DNA from: Artocarpus heterophyllus
Lineage: Eukaryota > Streptophyta > Magnoliopsida > Rosales > Moraceae
NCBI GenBank assembly: GCA_025403435.1
Contig: CM046337.1
Location: forward strand, 441,501 to 505,500
Reading direction: 5' to 3'
DNA length: 64,000 bases
The translations under genes were made by a program, and so were the position numbers. Below are positions 47,884 to 59,496 of this stretch, piece by piece. Each line of letters starts with the position of its first letter. Within the stretch, counting starts at the first letter, position 1. The notes beneath the pieces were generated by a model. It worked only from the letters and a program-made list of their open reading frames with translations, had not been told where the DNA came from and did not search any database.

Positions 47884-50800
47884 ATGAGAAGAACTAAACA
47901 AGGGGAACTTGTTAAGTTTGATTCAGAAATCGAGCGTACTTTCAAAAGACTGTTAAGAGAACAGAGAAATCGCACTGAGAAAATGGCGGATGCAGGTGAA
48001 GCTGAAAACCCTCGCCGACTTTTGAGAGATTATGCAGCACCAACTATTCAAGGTGCCACTTCAAGCATTAGGAGGCCAGCTATTCAAGCAAACAACTTTG
48101 AGATCAAGCCATCTCTCATCCAAATGATTCAACAATTGGTGCAATTTAGTGGGCTACCTTGTGATGATCCAAACGCCCACATTGATGCATTTCTCGAAAT
48201 CTGTGACACTATTAAATTTAATGGAGTGTCAGATGATGCAGTTAGACTGAGATTGTTCCCATTCTCGCTGAGGGATAAAGCCAAGAATTGGCTCACATCT
48301 CTTCCTGCAGGATCAATCACCACTTGGGATACTATGGCCCAAAAATTCCTTGGTAAGTTTTTCCCTCCAGCAAAATCTGCAAAAATGAGTAACGATATCA
48401 CTAATTTCTTGCAGATGGACAATGAGTCGTTATACGAAGCATGGGAAAGATTCAAGGAGCTGCTAAGGAGGTGCCCACATCATGGATTACCAGTCTGGAT
48501 GCAGGTACAAACTTTTTACAATGGGTCTAGCGCAAGTATCCGGGCTACCATTGATGCAGCTGCAGGTGGGACATTAAATAATAAAACACCTGAGGAGGCT
48601 TTTGATCTAATAGAAGAGATGGCATCAAACAACTATCAGTGGCCTACTGAAAGGCTACAAACTAGGAGAACGGCAGGAGTTCATGAAGTGGATGCATTAT
48701 CTGCACTCACAGCTCAGTTTGAAGCACTTAACAGAAAGATAGACCATATGAGTGCTTCAGCTATGAAAATTCAGAATGCCGTATGTGAATTTTGTGGTGG
48801 AGGACATGCCAGCAATGAATGCCAGGTAGGTAACAATTTTGCTCAACCTTCTGAAAATGCTAATTTTGTTGGAAATTTTAACAGGTCACAAAATAATCCT
48901 TATTCCAACACTTACAACCCGGGGTGGCGAAATCATCTGAATTTTTCATGGGGCAATCAAAATGCGATGAGACCACCACCAGGATTCAAGCAACAGGAGG
49001 AGAAAAAGCCGAATCTGGAAGATATTGTTGCTAAGCTGGCGACCTCTACTCAAGATTTCATGAAGAGTACAGATGCAAGACTCCAGAATCAAGAGTCATC
49101 TATCAGAAATCTGAAAATGCAAATAGGACAGATGGCTAATATGATCTCAGGTAGACCACAGGGTTCTTTGCCAAGCAACACAGAAAAGAATCCTATTGAG
49201 AACATAAAGGCAATTACTTTGAGAAGTGGCAAACAATTGGGACAAGAGGATGCTAAACAGGAGGTCAACATTGAACAAGAAGAAGAAAGTAATGAGCAAT
49301 CCAAGGAAACATGCAAGAGCAAGCTTTTTCCTGATAATCCCAAGCCCTATGTGCCTCCCATCCCATTCCCTCAACGACTCCAGCAGCACAAATTAGATAA
49401 GCAATTTTCTAAATTTCTTGAGGTGTTTAAAAAATTGCATATTAACATTCCTTTTGCAGATGCTTTAGCCCAGATGCCTAGCTATGCAAAATTCTTGAAG
49501 GAGATTTTGGCCAACAAAAGGAAGCTGGAGGATTATGAAACAGTAAAATTGAATGAGGAATGTTCAGCCATTCTGCAGAATAAGCTGCCACCTAAACTAA
49601 AAGATCCAGGGAGTTTTACTATTCCTTGTACTATTGGTGACTCTTATTTCGAAAAAGCATTATGTGATTTAGGGGCTCGTATCAATTTAATGCCTTTTTC
49701 TGTTTTTAAGAAATTAGGTTTGGGAGAGGTTAAAGCAACCACAGTGTCACTTCAACTAGCAGATCGAACAATTAAGCACCCAAGAGGTATTGTGGAAGAT
49801 GTACTAGTAAAGGTTGACAAGTTTATTTTTCCTGCAGATTTTATTGTTCTAGAAATGGAGGAAGATCATGAAGTTCCACTCATTTTAGGCCGTCCTTTTC
49901 TAGCGACTGGAAGAACCTTGATAGATGTGCAACAAGGAAAATTAATTCTCAGGGTTCAAGATGATCATGTCACCTTTAATGTGTTTGAAGCAATGAAATA
50001 TCCCTCAACTGATGATTCTTGCTTTAGAATTGACACCATTGATAAACTGGTATCTAAGATTTTTCAGGAAGATGTTTTCAAGGATCCGCTTGAAGCTTGT
50101 CTAACCCAATCTACTGGTGCGGATGTTGAGAATGAGGAAATAAGGGAATATGTAGAATTTATGGAGGCAAATCCACCAATTCCGAGGCATAAGGCATTGC
50201 AACTTGAAGAAGTGGGACAGTCCATCACAAGGCCTAAGCCATCAATTGAAGAGCCTCCTATTCTTGAACTTAAACCCTTACCTTCTCATTTAAAATATGC
50301 ATATTTAGATGGCAATTCCTCACTACCTGTAATTATTTCTTCTTCTTTGACAGATCTTATGGAGGAAAAACTGCTTAGGGTGTTAAGAGAGCACAAAGGC
50401 GCAATTGGATGGAAGATTGCAGACATCAAGGGAATAAGCCCCTCCATTTGCATGCACAAAATTCTTATGGAGGAGAAATACAAGCCCACCATTCAACCCC
50501 AAAGGCGTCTGAATCCAAAAATGCAAGAAGTGGTGAAAGCTGAGGTTATCAAACTATTAGATGCCGGGATCATCTATCCTATATCTGATAGTTCATGGGT
50601 AAGTCCTGTGCAAGTTGTGCCAAAGAAAGGAGGTATGACTGTTCAAAAGAATGACAATAATGAGTTAATTCCAACTAGAACAGTTACTGGGTGGCGTGTT
50701 TGTATGGATTATAGGAAATTAAATGACGCCACTAGAAAAGATCATTTTCCTTTACCATTTATTGATCAAATGTTGGAAAGACTTGCAGGACATCAATTCT

Positions 50801-53160
50801 ATTGTTTTCTAGATGGATATTCAGGGTATAATCAAATCCCTATTGCACCCGAGGATCAAGAAAAGACCACGTTCACTTGTCCCTATGGCACTTTTGCATA
50901 TAGAAGGATGCCATTTGGTCTTTGTAATGCACCGGCAACTTTTCAGCGTTGTATGATGGCCATTTTTTCTGATATGGTTGAGAAATTCATTGAAATTTTC
51001 ATGGATGATTTTTCTGTTTTTGGCACATCATTCGATTTATGCTTACATAATTTGGCATTGGTGTTACAAAGATGTGAGGAAACTAACCTTGTTTTGAATT
51101 GGGAAAAATGTCATTTTATGGTGCAGGAAGGGATTGTGCTTGGACACAAAATCTCCAAAGACGGTATAGAAGTTGATAGAGCCAAAGTGGAGGTTATTGC
51201 AAAATTGCCTCCACCCACATCTGTCAAACTCGTTCGCGGATTCTTGGGGCATGCTGGATTTTATAGGCGATTTATAAAAGATTTTTCAAAAATTGCTAGA
51301 CCTTTGTCTAACTTGTTGGTTAAAGATGCCCCGTTTGTGTTTTCTGATGAATGCTTGCAGGCCTTTAACACTTTGAAAGAAAAGCTTGTGTCAGCACCTA
51401 TCATGGCAGCGCCTGATTGGGATTTACCTTTTGAGCTCATGTGTGATGCAAGTGATTCAGCAGTTGGAGCAGTGCTGGGCCAACGAAAGAACAAAATTTT
51501 TCAAACTATATATTACGCTAGTCGAACCTTGTCGGGAGCACAACTGAATTACACAACTACAGAAAAGGAACTTCTGGCGGTAGTTTTTGCTTTTGATAAA
51601 TTTCGTTCGTATTTGATTGGTTCAAAAGTAGTTGTTTACTCTGATCATTCTGCTCTGAAATACTTACTTGAAAAGAAGGAATCCAAGCCCAGGTTAATCA
51701 GGTGGATATTGTTGCTTCAAGAGTTTGATTTGGAGATCAAGGATAAAAAGGGAACTGAGAACCTAGTTGCAGATCACTTATCCAGAATTCCCAATCATGA
51801 TGAAGTGGGCAGCCCAATTCTGGAGGAATTCCCTGATGAACAGGTATTCTCTATCAAATCCCCACCAGTCCCCTGGTATGCTGATTTGGTAAATTTTTTA
51901 GCAAGTAATGTTCTACCCCCTAATTTGTCATATCAACAAAAGAAAAAATTCTTTTCTGATGTTAAACACTATTTTTGGGAAGACCCTTTCTTGTTTAAAA
52001 TTTGCGCAGATCAGGTGATAAGAAGATGTGTTTCTGAGGACGAAATGGTAAGCATTTTACAACTTTGTCATGATGGGGAGGCTGGTGGTCATTTTAGTGG
52101 TTCTAAAACTGCTGCTAAAGTATTACAATCAGGTTTCTATTGGCCCACACTTTTTAAAGATGCACATTTCTATGTAGCCTCATGTGATCGATGTCAAAGA
52201 ATGGGAAATATTTCTAGGAAAAATGAGATGCCTTTAAACAACATTCTTGTGTGTGAACTATTTGATGTTTGGGGTATTGATTTCATGGGACCATTTCCAC
52301 CTTCATTTGGTAATGAATACATTTTAGTAGCCGTTGAGTACGTATCTAAGTGGGTAGAAGCAGCTGCTGTACCAACAAATGACACTAAGGTCGTGGTCAA
52401 ATTTCTGAAAAGGAACATTTTTTCCCGATTTGGCACCCCTAGGGCAATCATAAGTGATCAAGGGTCGCATTTCAGTAGTAAGCAATTTGAGGCACTCTTG
52501 GGAAAATATGGGGTTACACATAAGGTGGCACTAGCATATCATCCTCAGACTAGTGGTCAAGTGGAAATTTCAAATAGGGAAATCAAGAGGATTTTGGAGA
52601 AGACAGTAAATGCCTCTAGGAAGGATTGGTCTATTAAGTTAGATGATGCTCTTTGGGCATATAGGACTGCATTCAAAACTCCCATCGGGATGTCCCCTTT
52701 CAGGCTAGTTTTTGGAAAAGCATGTCACCTGCCAGTGGAACTAGAACATAGGGCTTATTGGGCAACTAAACGTTTGAATTTTGATGCGCAGTTGACAGGT
52801 GAGGCTAGGTTGCTGCAACTAAATGAGCTGGATGAATTTCGGCTTGATGCTTATGAGAATGCAAAGCTTTACAAGGAGAAAACGAAAAGATGGCATGATA
52901 AGCACATTCTCAGGAAAGAATTTGCAGTTGGTCAACAGGTCTTGCTCTATAACACTCGTCTTAAATTGTTTCCAGGTAAGCTGAAATCTAGGTGGTCAGG
53001 ACCATTTACAGTAACACAAGTCTTTCCATCTGGAGCAATAGAGGTGGCACATGATACCAAAGGCAAATTTAAGGTCAATGGTCAGCGCTTGAAGCCTTAC
53101 TTTGGAGGTGGAGTTAACAGGAATAAAATCACCATCGACTTACAAGCTCCTACCAAGTGA
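47884..53160 (+). CDS. Athila gag-pol polyprotein
   Basis: Open for 1758 codons from ATG 47884. The same frame reads back to a GTG at 47872, but ATG is preferred. Order: gag ([40 protein letters not shown]), zinc knuckle [13 protein letters not shown] (CX2CX3HX4C), protease with [11 protein letters not shown] at about residue 595 (D-L-G in place of D-T/S-G, usual for Athila), RT with [10 protein letters not shown] and FMDDFSVFG at about residue 1039, RNase H with [13 protein letters not shown], and integrase with [32 protein letters not shown] and SDQGSHF. No stop or frameshift, so it could supply all enzymatic functions for transposition. The polyprotein ends 900 bp before the second ORF. 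Confidence 0.96.
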   Translation: MRRTKQGELVKFDSEIERTFKRLLREQRNRTEKMADAGEAENPRRLLRDYAAPTIQGATSSIRRPAIQANNFEIKPSLIQMIQQLVQFSGLPCDDPNAHIDAFLEICDTIKFNGVSDDAVRLRLFPFSLRDKAKNWLTSLPAGSITTWDTMAQKFLGKFFPPAKSAKMSNDITNFLQMDNESLYEAWERFKELLRRCPHHGLPVWMQVQTFYNGSSASIRATIDAAAGGTLNNKTPEEAFDLIEEMASNNYQWPTERLQTRRTAGVHEVDALSALTAQFEALNRKIDHMSASAMKIQNAVCEFCGGGHASNECQVGNNFAQPSENANFVGNFNRSQNNPYSNTYNPGWRNHLNFSWGNQNAMRPPPGFKQQEEKKPNLEDIVAKLATSTQDFMKSTDARLQNQESSIRNLKMQIGQMANMISGRPQGSLPSNTEKNPIENIKAITLRSGKQLGQEDAKQEVNIEQEEESNEQSKETCKSKLFPDNPKPYVPPIPFPQRLQQHKLDKQFSKFLEVFKKLHINIPFADALAQMPSYAKFLKEILANKRKLEDYETVKLNEECSAILQNKLPPKLKDPGSFTIPCTIGDSYFEKALCDLGARINLMPFSVFKKLGLGEVKATTVSLQLADRTIKHPRGIVEDVLVKVDKFIFPADFIVLEMEEDHEVPLILGRPFLATGRTLIDVQQGKLILRVQDDHVTFNVFEAMKYPSTDDSCFRIDTIDKLVSKIFQEDVFKDPLEACLTQSTGADVENEEIREYVEFMEANPPIPRHKALQLEEVGQSITRPKPSIEEPPILELKPLPSHLKYAYLDGNSSLPVIISSSLTDLMEEKLLRVLREHKGAIGWKIADIKGISPSICMHKILMEEKYKPTIQPQRRLNPKMQEVVKAEVIKLLDAGIIYPISDSSWVSPVQVVPKKGGMTVQKNDNNELIPTRTVTGWRVCMDYRKLNDATRKDHFPLPFIDQMLERLAGHQFYCFLDGYSGYNQIPIAPEDQEKTTFTCPYGTFAYRRMPFGLCNAPATFQRCMMAIFSDMVEKFIEIFMDDFSVFGTSFDLCLHNLALVLQRCEETNLVLNWEKCHFMVQEGIVLGHKISKDGIEVDRAKVEVIAKLPPPTSVKLVRGFLGHAGFYRRFIKDFSKIARPLSNLLVKDAPFVFSDECLQAFNTLKEKLVSAPIMAAPDWDLPFELMCDASDSAVGAVLGQRKNKIFQTIYYASRTLSGAQLNYTTTEKELLAVVFAFDKFRSYLIGSKVVVYSDHSALKYLLEKKESKPRLIRWILLLQEFDLEIKDKKGTENLVADHLSRIPNHDEVGSPILEEFPDEQVFSIKSPPVPWYADLVNFLASNVLPPNLSYQQKKKFFSDVKHYFWEDPFLFKICADQVIRRCVSEDEMVSILQLCHDGEAGGHFSGSKTAAKVLQSGFYWPTLFKDAHFYVASCDRCQRMGNISRKNEMPLNNILVCELFDVWGIDFMGPFPPSFGNEYILVAVEYVSKWVEAAAVPTNDTKVVVKFLKRNIFSRFGTPRAIISDQGSHFSSKQFEALLGKYGVTHKVALAYHPQTSGQVEISNREIKRILEKTVNASRKDWSIKLDDALWAYRTAFKTPIGMSPFRLVFGKACHLPVELEHRAYWATKRLNFDAQLTGEARLLQLNELDEFRLDAYENAKLYKEKTKRWHDKHILRKEFAVGQQVLLYNTRLKLFPGKLKSRWSGPFTVTQVFPSGAIEVAHDTKGKFKVNGQRLKPYFGGGVNRNKITIDLQAPTK

Positions 53161-54034
53161 CATTGAGACAGTCTGGCTGAAGACAATAAAGCAAGCGCTT
53201 CTTGGGAGGCAACCCAAGCATTTTCTTATTTATCATGTTCAAAAAAAAAAATAATAATAATAATAATAAAAAAAATAATAATAATAATAAATAAATAATT
53301 TAGGTTATTTTTGTTTAACATTATCATTTTGTTTTGCAGGAGTCGAAGTCAATAAGGGAGCATCAAAACAAAAATCGCTGGTGAACTGTTTTTTTTTTGG
53401 CAGAGTCCAAGCGCCGCAGCCCTCAATTGAGAGCGCCGCGGCGCTGTTTTGGAGAATGAAAATATCGTTGGCAGAAGGAAAGCGCCGCGGCGCTATAACA
53501 TCAGCGCCGCGGCGCCATTAAAAAAAAAAAAAAAAGGCAGAATGACAGCGCCGCAGCGCTGGAATTCAAGCGCCGCGGCGCTGTGTGCGTGATTCCGAAA
53601 AAAAAAAAAAAAAGTGGCTTTAAACCGAACAATCCCTCTTTCTTTCCCTCATTCCCACCATTTACTTTCTCTCTCTACAACAAAACTCTTCTCTCCCACT
53701 TCTTCTTCTCCTCCTTCTCTCTAGAAAATTTTGCCATCCTCATCCTCCAACGTTGTGCTGCCATCTCCTTTCAGTTCGTCTTTCTCTTCAAGTAAGTTGC
53801 CTCCTTGTCATATCTTTGATTTTTTTTATTTAATTTTTGTTATTTTTATTTTGTTTATTATTCCATATTTGTGTGATTATTTTTATTTATTTAATTTTTT
53901 TTCTTTAATTTGCACTTGTTAGGTTTTCTTTCATGATTCTAGTTAGATTTTGATATAGGTGGTTTTTGGTAAGTGAAATTTTGACGGTATTAGGTTCTAC
54001 TCTTTAACGTGTGTGCCATACAAAAAAAAAAAAT
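53161..54034. promoter_or_regulatory. Spacer with second palindrome cluster and possible leader of ORF2
   Basis: It holds an AAT microsatellite (about 53251-53297), then six palindromes or variants at 53410-53423, 53432-53445, 53481-53494, 53503-53516, 53547-53560 and 53569-53582. Several are preceded by GGCAGA. A CT-rich stretch (about 53630-53730) follows, then TTCAA|GTAAGTTGC (GT at about 53791), a possible splice donor, a T-rich region and TATAG acceptor-like sites (about 53952-53960) before the ORF2 ATG. This looks like a promoter and intron-containing 5'UTR, but that is inference. Confidence 0.5.
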
Positions 54035-55081
54035 ATGGCTTCTAAGCGCACACGAACTGTAGCTTCATCATCCACCCCATATACTCGGTTTGTGAGTGAG
54101 GCCGCGAGAAAAAGACATAATAATGCTATTGTTAAGAAAACTGTAGTACCGGAGCGGGGTTTAGACTTTAGCGATGGTTTCTCTACCGTTTTTTTTAATA
54201 TAGTCATGCAAAGAGGATGGAGCAAATTTCTCGAGCAACCCGAGGCGGCTGTAGTTCCACTTGTCCGGGAATTTTATGCTAATGTTCCAGAGCACACTAA
54301 CCTCCAGGTAAGTGTACGCGGTAAGATGGTTCGTTTTGATAAAACAACCATTAACAGGTATTATGGGCTTCGAAATATTGATAATGATGATTATTATGAA
54401 TACCTCAATGAACATTTAGATTTTGAGGAGGTTCTTGGCACCATAGCTACTGCAGGCACCACATGGAAATTAACACGGGGAGGTGAAGCGGTGTCGTTTC
54501 CCTCCTCCGCGTTAAACAGGGAGTACAAAGCGTGGTTGTATTTTATTGCATCGAAATTAATGCCTGTAATGCACTTTTCTGATGTTACCAAGGACAGAGC
54601 TGCCTTGTTATTTGCTATTGTTACAGGTAAAACGATTGATGTGGGAAACGTAATCCAAGACAGTATTCTGAGAACTGCTATGGGTTCCACGACTGGTGGT
54701 TTGGGTCACTCTTCCCTCATCACACGCTTATGCCTCGACGCCGGAGTCCCATTCGACCAAGAGGAAGAATTATTGCAACCCATGAAAATCATTAACAGAA
54801 AGGTCGTGGGAAGCTTCAGAGACCAAGAAGTACGCCCTCTGATTCGGCAAGACACTGGTGCCTCCGCCTCGAGCCAACCCCCTCAGCCCGAACAAGTCAC
54901 TCCCATAGCTCAACCGCCTGCTGTCCCTGCCCCTGAGTTACCAATCAGGGATCGCTTGCGTCGTTTGGAATTAGGCCTAGAATATAATATTGCCATGACG
55001 CGGGCAATTGCTCGACACTTGGGCATGGATGAATCTCAACTTCCACCTCCACCGCATTTTCCTGATCACTCTGAGCCTTAA
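54035..55081 (+). CDS. Athila second ORF (env position), putative plant transposon protein domain
   Basis: 348 codons from ATG 54035. The frame reads eight codons further upstream, but a poly-A run precedes this ATG and it gives MASKRTRT. Blocks such as FYANVPEHTNLQVSVRGKMV and TTINRYYGLRNIDN match the domain often annotated as 'putative plant transposon protein' in Athila-like elements. The C-terminus is proline- and glutamine-rich (SSQPPQPEQVTPIAQPP), then a helical segment. It has no signal peptide or membrane segment of the kind expected for an envelope protein. Role unknown. Open and intact. Confidence 0.85.
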   Translation: MASKRTRTVASSSTPYTRFVSEAARKRHNNAIVKKTVVPERGLDFSDGFSTVFFNIVMQRGWSKFLEQPEAAVVPLVREFYANVPEHTNLQVSVRGKMVRFDKTTINRYYGLRNIDNDDYYEYLNEHLDFEEVLGTIATAGTTWKLTRGGEAVSFPSSALNREYKAWLYFIASKLMPVMHFSDVTKDRAALLFAIVTGKTIDVGNVIQDSILRTAMGSTTGGLGHSSLITRLCLDAGVPFDQEEELLQPMKIINRKVVGSFRDQEVRPLIRQDTGASASSQPPQPEQVTPIAQPPAVPAPELPIRDRLRRLELGLEYNIAMTRAIARHLGMDESQLPPPPHFPDHSEP

Positions 55082-56583
55082 TTTCACTTGCCATTTTTAT
55101 TTCATTATTTCGGTTTTCTTTTCATTCTCAATTTCTTAAGGTTTTTGTTTTGTTTGTTTTCCTTGTTGTCCAGATCACTTCTCGGAGTTCCTATGGCTGC
55201 ACAAGTCCAATTGGCCTCATTTATTACTCAGGGGGTTTCCTTACCTTTTCTTCTTTATTTATACATTGAGGACAATGCTCTATTTAGTTTGGGGGGGGAA
55301 ACAAAAATTTTTGTTTGTTAAAACTTGTGTTCACCCTTTTTGAAACTTGAAGTGATACATTCCTGCATTGATGAATCTGGATATGATTGAATCCTTTATT
55401 TGGATGTCTTAAAATTTGTAGGAGGTATGAATTTTGTCTAAACTTGTGATGGATTTGTTGTTTAATTCTAATTCTGAATTTATGATCTATTTCTCGAGCA
55501 CAAAAATCCTGAATTTTTGAATTGTGTGTATGTCCATTAATGTTCACCCATGTTTTAGAATTCATCTGATTTTCTCTCGAGGCGAAATCCTAGGCTACAT
55601 CTGACTGAAAACATGATTTAGGCCATTTTTGGATCGTTTGAGCCGTTCAAGCCAACCTTGGTTAAATATCCCTAGTCACCTTGTTGAGCCTTGATGCATT
55701 AACCGTTCTTTCTTTGTCACCCACATTTGTTAAACCAGCCAATCATTTTTACCTTGTCCCACATCCCGTAAACATGTTGATTTCTGAAGAAGGTAAGCGT
55801 ATTTTGGGAGGTAGAATGGAGCAAGGGAATTGTTGAGTTATTTCTTGAAGCATAGAAGTTTTTGAGTCTCATGTGGTATTAATTTTGCTATTTAAGATCT
55901 TATTAGTTTTCATATGATTGAATTCAAAAAAAAAAAAAAAAAAAAAAAGAAAAAGGATGAAACAACAACAGTGAGTGACTAAGAAAATGAAAGTGCATAA
56001 TTGAGTGCAGTTGAGGGCGATGGAGTGAGTTTGGGGATAGGGTCTAAATTGGTTAGAAGTTGGATGGCTTGAAGAGAAGGTAAATGTTGATTGTACAGTT
56101 GAAGTGGTTTAAGGGTATACAACCAAGACGGATTCTAGTTGGAGTCTAGAAATCAACATGCGAGGGGTGAATTGAGCCTAAAATTTACTTTTATCTTACC
56201 TCTAGCCCAGCCTAACGTTACAAGCTTAATAAAGCCCTAATGATTTTTAGTTGGATGACTAGCCTACATTAGTGGAGAAAGAAATGAAAGGTGAACCTAT
56301 GAAACATGTTTCTGTGCACAACTCATCAAAGCTTCTCAGAGTAATGTGGATGTTACTGAACTGCATACAATTTGAAAAGAATGGATAACACACACACACG
56401 GGTCATGAAATTAGAATTAGTCTTAACCAGCAAATCGATCTCACTGTTTGAATGGAATTTGTTCTTTTCTGTGAATTGTAAGATGGAAAAATTTTGGAGG
56501 ACATCTTGAAGGATTTGTTGGTCCATGTTTGTATTACTTCTTGATTTTGCTCGAGGACTAGCAAAAGTTAGTTTGGGGGGTTT
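55082..56583. other. Athila 3' untranslated region with internal PPT-like tract
   Basis: No ORF. TTTAGTTTGGGGGGGGAAAC at about 55283-55302 resembles the terminal PPT (TTAGTTTGGGGGGTTTT, ending at 56583) and could be a second plus-strand initiation site. A poly-A run lies at about 55926-55948. The rest is AT-rich. Confidence 0.5.
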
Positions 56584-57885
56584 TGATAACTCTAGTTTAT
56601 AGAGTTATTTGGCCACTTTTAATTAACGAATATTACTATGTTTTTGAGAAAAATTACATGAAACATCCAACTTTTTCATAAAAGCATGATTTATTGATGT
56701 AGGTTGAAGAAAGAAAGAAAACAAAACAAAAGGGAGCAAGAGCACAAGAAAGCAGAGTTGAAGCGCCGCGGCGCCCAAAGAGCAGCGCCGCGGCGCCCGT
56801 TGAAAGTGCAAGAATGGCAGAAACTCAGCGCCGCGGCGCTGGGGAAGGAGCGCCGCGGCGCTACGGCGGAAAAGAAGAGAAAAACAGAGGAGCAGCGCCG
56901 CAGCGCTGGAAAAGAAGGGCCGCGGCGCCAGAGTGATACTGAACTACGTTTTTTGGACGCAAAAACAGGGGATTTGTTATTTTAAGAGTAGTATAAATAG
57001 AATAGTTTTGGGTAACTAGGTTATCAATTAATTTTGGAGAGCGTTGTTTATTTTTCTTAGGAGCCGTCAAGCATTCCGGAGTAAGAAGTAAAGAATTGGT
57101 GACAGAATTTCTTGCTCTCTTAACTCTTGATGTTTGATTCAATTAAATTTTCAGATTTTATTTCTTTTTCAATTATGTTCTAATTTTCTTAGTTAGGGCT
57201 ATGATGTAACCTAATCATGACAATGTGAATTTCATATTTATGCACCATAATTGATTTTATTCATGTGAGTTATGTGTTATTATGTTTAATGCTTTTAAAT
57301 GATTAGCTACCATTTAAATGATCTGATGTGCATGTTCAAAACTGAGAAGGGAGAATTATGCAAATGCTTCATCTAACATATAACCATGAATTAAATATGG
57401 ATAGAGATATACCATATTATTTGTGTGGCTTCATTTGGAAAGTTCATGAATCCTAATGCATTCTGATTTATTTAAATTCACATAGAGATATAGTGAGTTA
57501 ATAAACTGAGTAGGTTTGCTATACCTAGAGATAGGATAGTAAATAATTTAGGAATTTCCGTCATCACATGTGTATTATTGATTGGGTTGCGTAATTTTAT
57601 GAAATTCATATCTAGTGATTATGGTGAAATCAAATGCCTTAACGCCTTGTCTTATTGAAGTATCTTTTGAGATTGATTGCAATTTTTATTTTTAATTTAG
57701 TACTCTAGTTCAGTAAATTATTTAATCACAACCTCATATGATCAACTAGATAAACCTTAGAGTTAATCCAATTTTAGTACTTAGTTAGATTATTATACAA
57801 CAGTCCCTGTGAGACGATACTCTTACTCACTATTGTATTACTTGATCGATAACGTGCACTTGCGTTAGTGGATTTTATGCGAACA
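56584..57885 (+). repeat. Athila 3' LTR
   Basis: 1302 bp with the same termini. The second palindrome is the consensus AGCGCCGCGGCGCC here, but has GTC in the 5' LTR. Another difference is AAATAGAATAG versus AAATAGATAG just after the TATA box. Confidence 0.95.
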
Positions 57886-57890
57886 ATGAC

Positions 57891-58079
57891 AACAGTTTAT
57901 ATTATTAAATTTAAGGTGCTACATTAAAACTGTGGTTTATTTGTCGTTTATATTTTTATTTTTGAGTTGAGAGTTTTCATTTAAGTCCCGGGCAAATTTT
58001 ATTTTTAAGGTTTTACTTTTATTATTTATTTTTATTTTATCTCATTAAAAACTGTTAACCCCCATATAGGGGCGTTACA
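57891..58079 (+). repeat. Distal end of the solo LTR beyond the Athila insertion
   Basis: It continues the solo LTR from the duplication ATGAC (57886-57890) to GGGGCGTTACA. It is the reverse complement of 43325 onward. Confidence 0.9.
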
Positions 58080-59496
58080 CGAGTCCATGTCATAGTTTCA
58101 TATGTAATACTCATATAATATTAGTTCAACATAGATATATATATTGCGGCAAAACAATCAATTCTAATTCTATAAAAACCTCACAAAAGATGAGTAATAG
58201 AATCCCTACCTTTCAAGCTTATCAACAATCTTTTAATCCTGGAATCAGTTAACGTTAGCTCCATACTCCCTTGATCCTAAGGCGTGCATAAGGACAATTA
58301 AAACTAAAGCACAACATACAACTACATTCATAAATAAATCATGTGTAAACCTATCTTACTAGTATGCCATTAAAGCTTTTATATAAATCTCTTTCGAATA
58401 CCACAGTAAACAATTTTTGTCTTAACACAATATAAAATGTGAACAAGTAATCTATATGTTTTAGTCCCTAATAAGATTCATCAATCACTTAGGATAATAT
58501 TGGAAAGGTTGCAAGACATTAAAGAATTTGGTGGTGAGCAAAGATGGGTTCTTGGTTCAGGTTAGCAGCTGGTATACCATAACAAACTGGCAGATTTACT
58601 AGTTTCCAATACAAAAATTAAATAATTCTTAGAAAATAAAATACAACTCCGATTTAGGTTTATGATAGCTCGTTAGAAAGCCTAGGATGCTACTTTTCAA
58701 ATATGCAAACCAATTCATAAAATTCATTTTAATTTAATCTTAGAATTTCAAGAAATAACCACTGCCCATAGAGGTATTACAAAGTTTAACAATATAAATT
58801 TTCTGTCTAGGGCATATACACTTAGACTTCATACATATGCTCCAAAATAGCAACAAACATATACTTAGGTTTAAGAACGCAAATTTGAATAATCCTTTAG
58901 TATAAAAGAAAATTTATAAATGAAAGACTAAATTTGTTCATAAGATTCTAACCTCGGATTATGGTTAGTTGGAAGCTTGAAATGGCTTCAAAACAGGTTC
59001 CTTTACTTCGGTATGACTGAAATTCTTGCTCAAATGGAGGTGATGGTGGCTGATTTTTATGGCTGCCTTGAAGAAGTTCTCTAAGTATTTTGCTTCAGCA
59101 AAGAAATGAGAAGAAGAGTGTGGGAACCGTGGAAGAGAAAGGAAGAAAAGATGAAGTCTTTGAAGAGAAGTGATAGAAACAATTATAGAGGAGACATGTT
59201 GAAGCATGTCACGGAGGAAATAAAGAAAATGAGGGTCAAGAGTAGTTGGAAAAGATATCCTTATGTCTCATCTAAAGACTTTAACACACATAATGCCAAT
59301 ATGACATTTTTGAGATTTATTAGAAGTTCTAAGGCTTTTTAGTAATCATACTAAATAAATATAGGAGAATTTTAGAAAACTTAAAAATAGATAAAAATAA
59401 ATATTATAAAATAAATTTAAATGAAGCAATTTTTTTTATACATTAAAAATTAATTTAATTACCTCAATACCCGTTAGGAGAATAACGGGTGTCACA
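58080..59496 (-). repeat. 3' LTR of the LOG-carrying element, proximal part
   Basis: On the minus strand it begins TGTGACACCCG at 59496 and runs to CATGGACTCG at 58080. Only about the first 50 bases (59496 to about 59445) and the last about 200 (58283-58080) resemble the solo LTR. The middle 1.16 kb is unrelated to the solo LTR's middle. A small ORF at 58965-59207 (minus) has no recognisable similarity. Confidence 0.85.

Larger units (their letters stand above)
46465..57885 (+). mobile_element. Intact Athila-type Ty3/Gypsy retrotransposon
   Basis: 11,421 bp. LTRs are 46465-47765 (1301 bp) and 56584-57885 (1302 bp), starting TGATAACTC and ending GCGAACA. The duplication ATGAC lies at 46460-46464 and 57886-57890. 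PBS TGGCGCCGTTGCTGGGGA (47772-47789) fits the Athila-type tRNA-Asp site. PPT TTTGGGGGGTTT ends at 56583. It carries one gag-pol ORF and one downstream ORF. The LTRs are almost identical by eye (a few substitutions and a 1-bp indel), so the insertion is young and could be active. It is inserted in the solo LTR. Confidence 0.96.
44274..58079 (+). mobile_element. Solo LTR of a related family, plus orientation, split by an Athila element
   Basis: It starts TGTGACACCCG and ends GGGGCGTTACA, flanked by CGAGT on both sides (44269-44273 and 58080-58084). Without the nested Athila it is 2380 bp (44274-46464 plus 57891-58079). No internal region or second LTR belongs to it, so it is a solo LTR left by LTR-LTR recombination. 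It contains a CT-rich run (about 44363-44417), a W-box-like 10-bp array (45144-45210) and a TA run (about 45656-45666). ORFs at 44609-44932 and 44923-45270 have no recognisable similarity and are not called genes. Confidence 0.9.

Noticed and set aside
59106..59342. 78-codon plus-strand ORF, arginine/lysine-rich
   Set aside because: It lies antisense in the LTR of the carrier element. Low-complexity and without similarity.
43325..59496. A giant inverted-repeat DNA transposon with arms at 43325-45724 and 45725-59496
   Set aside because: The arms are explained fully by one LTR inserted in inverted orientation into a related LTR, with 5-bp duplication CGAGT and LTR termini TG...CA at every junction.
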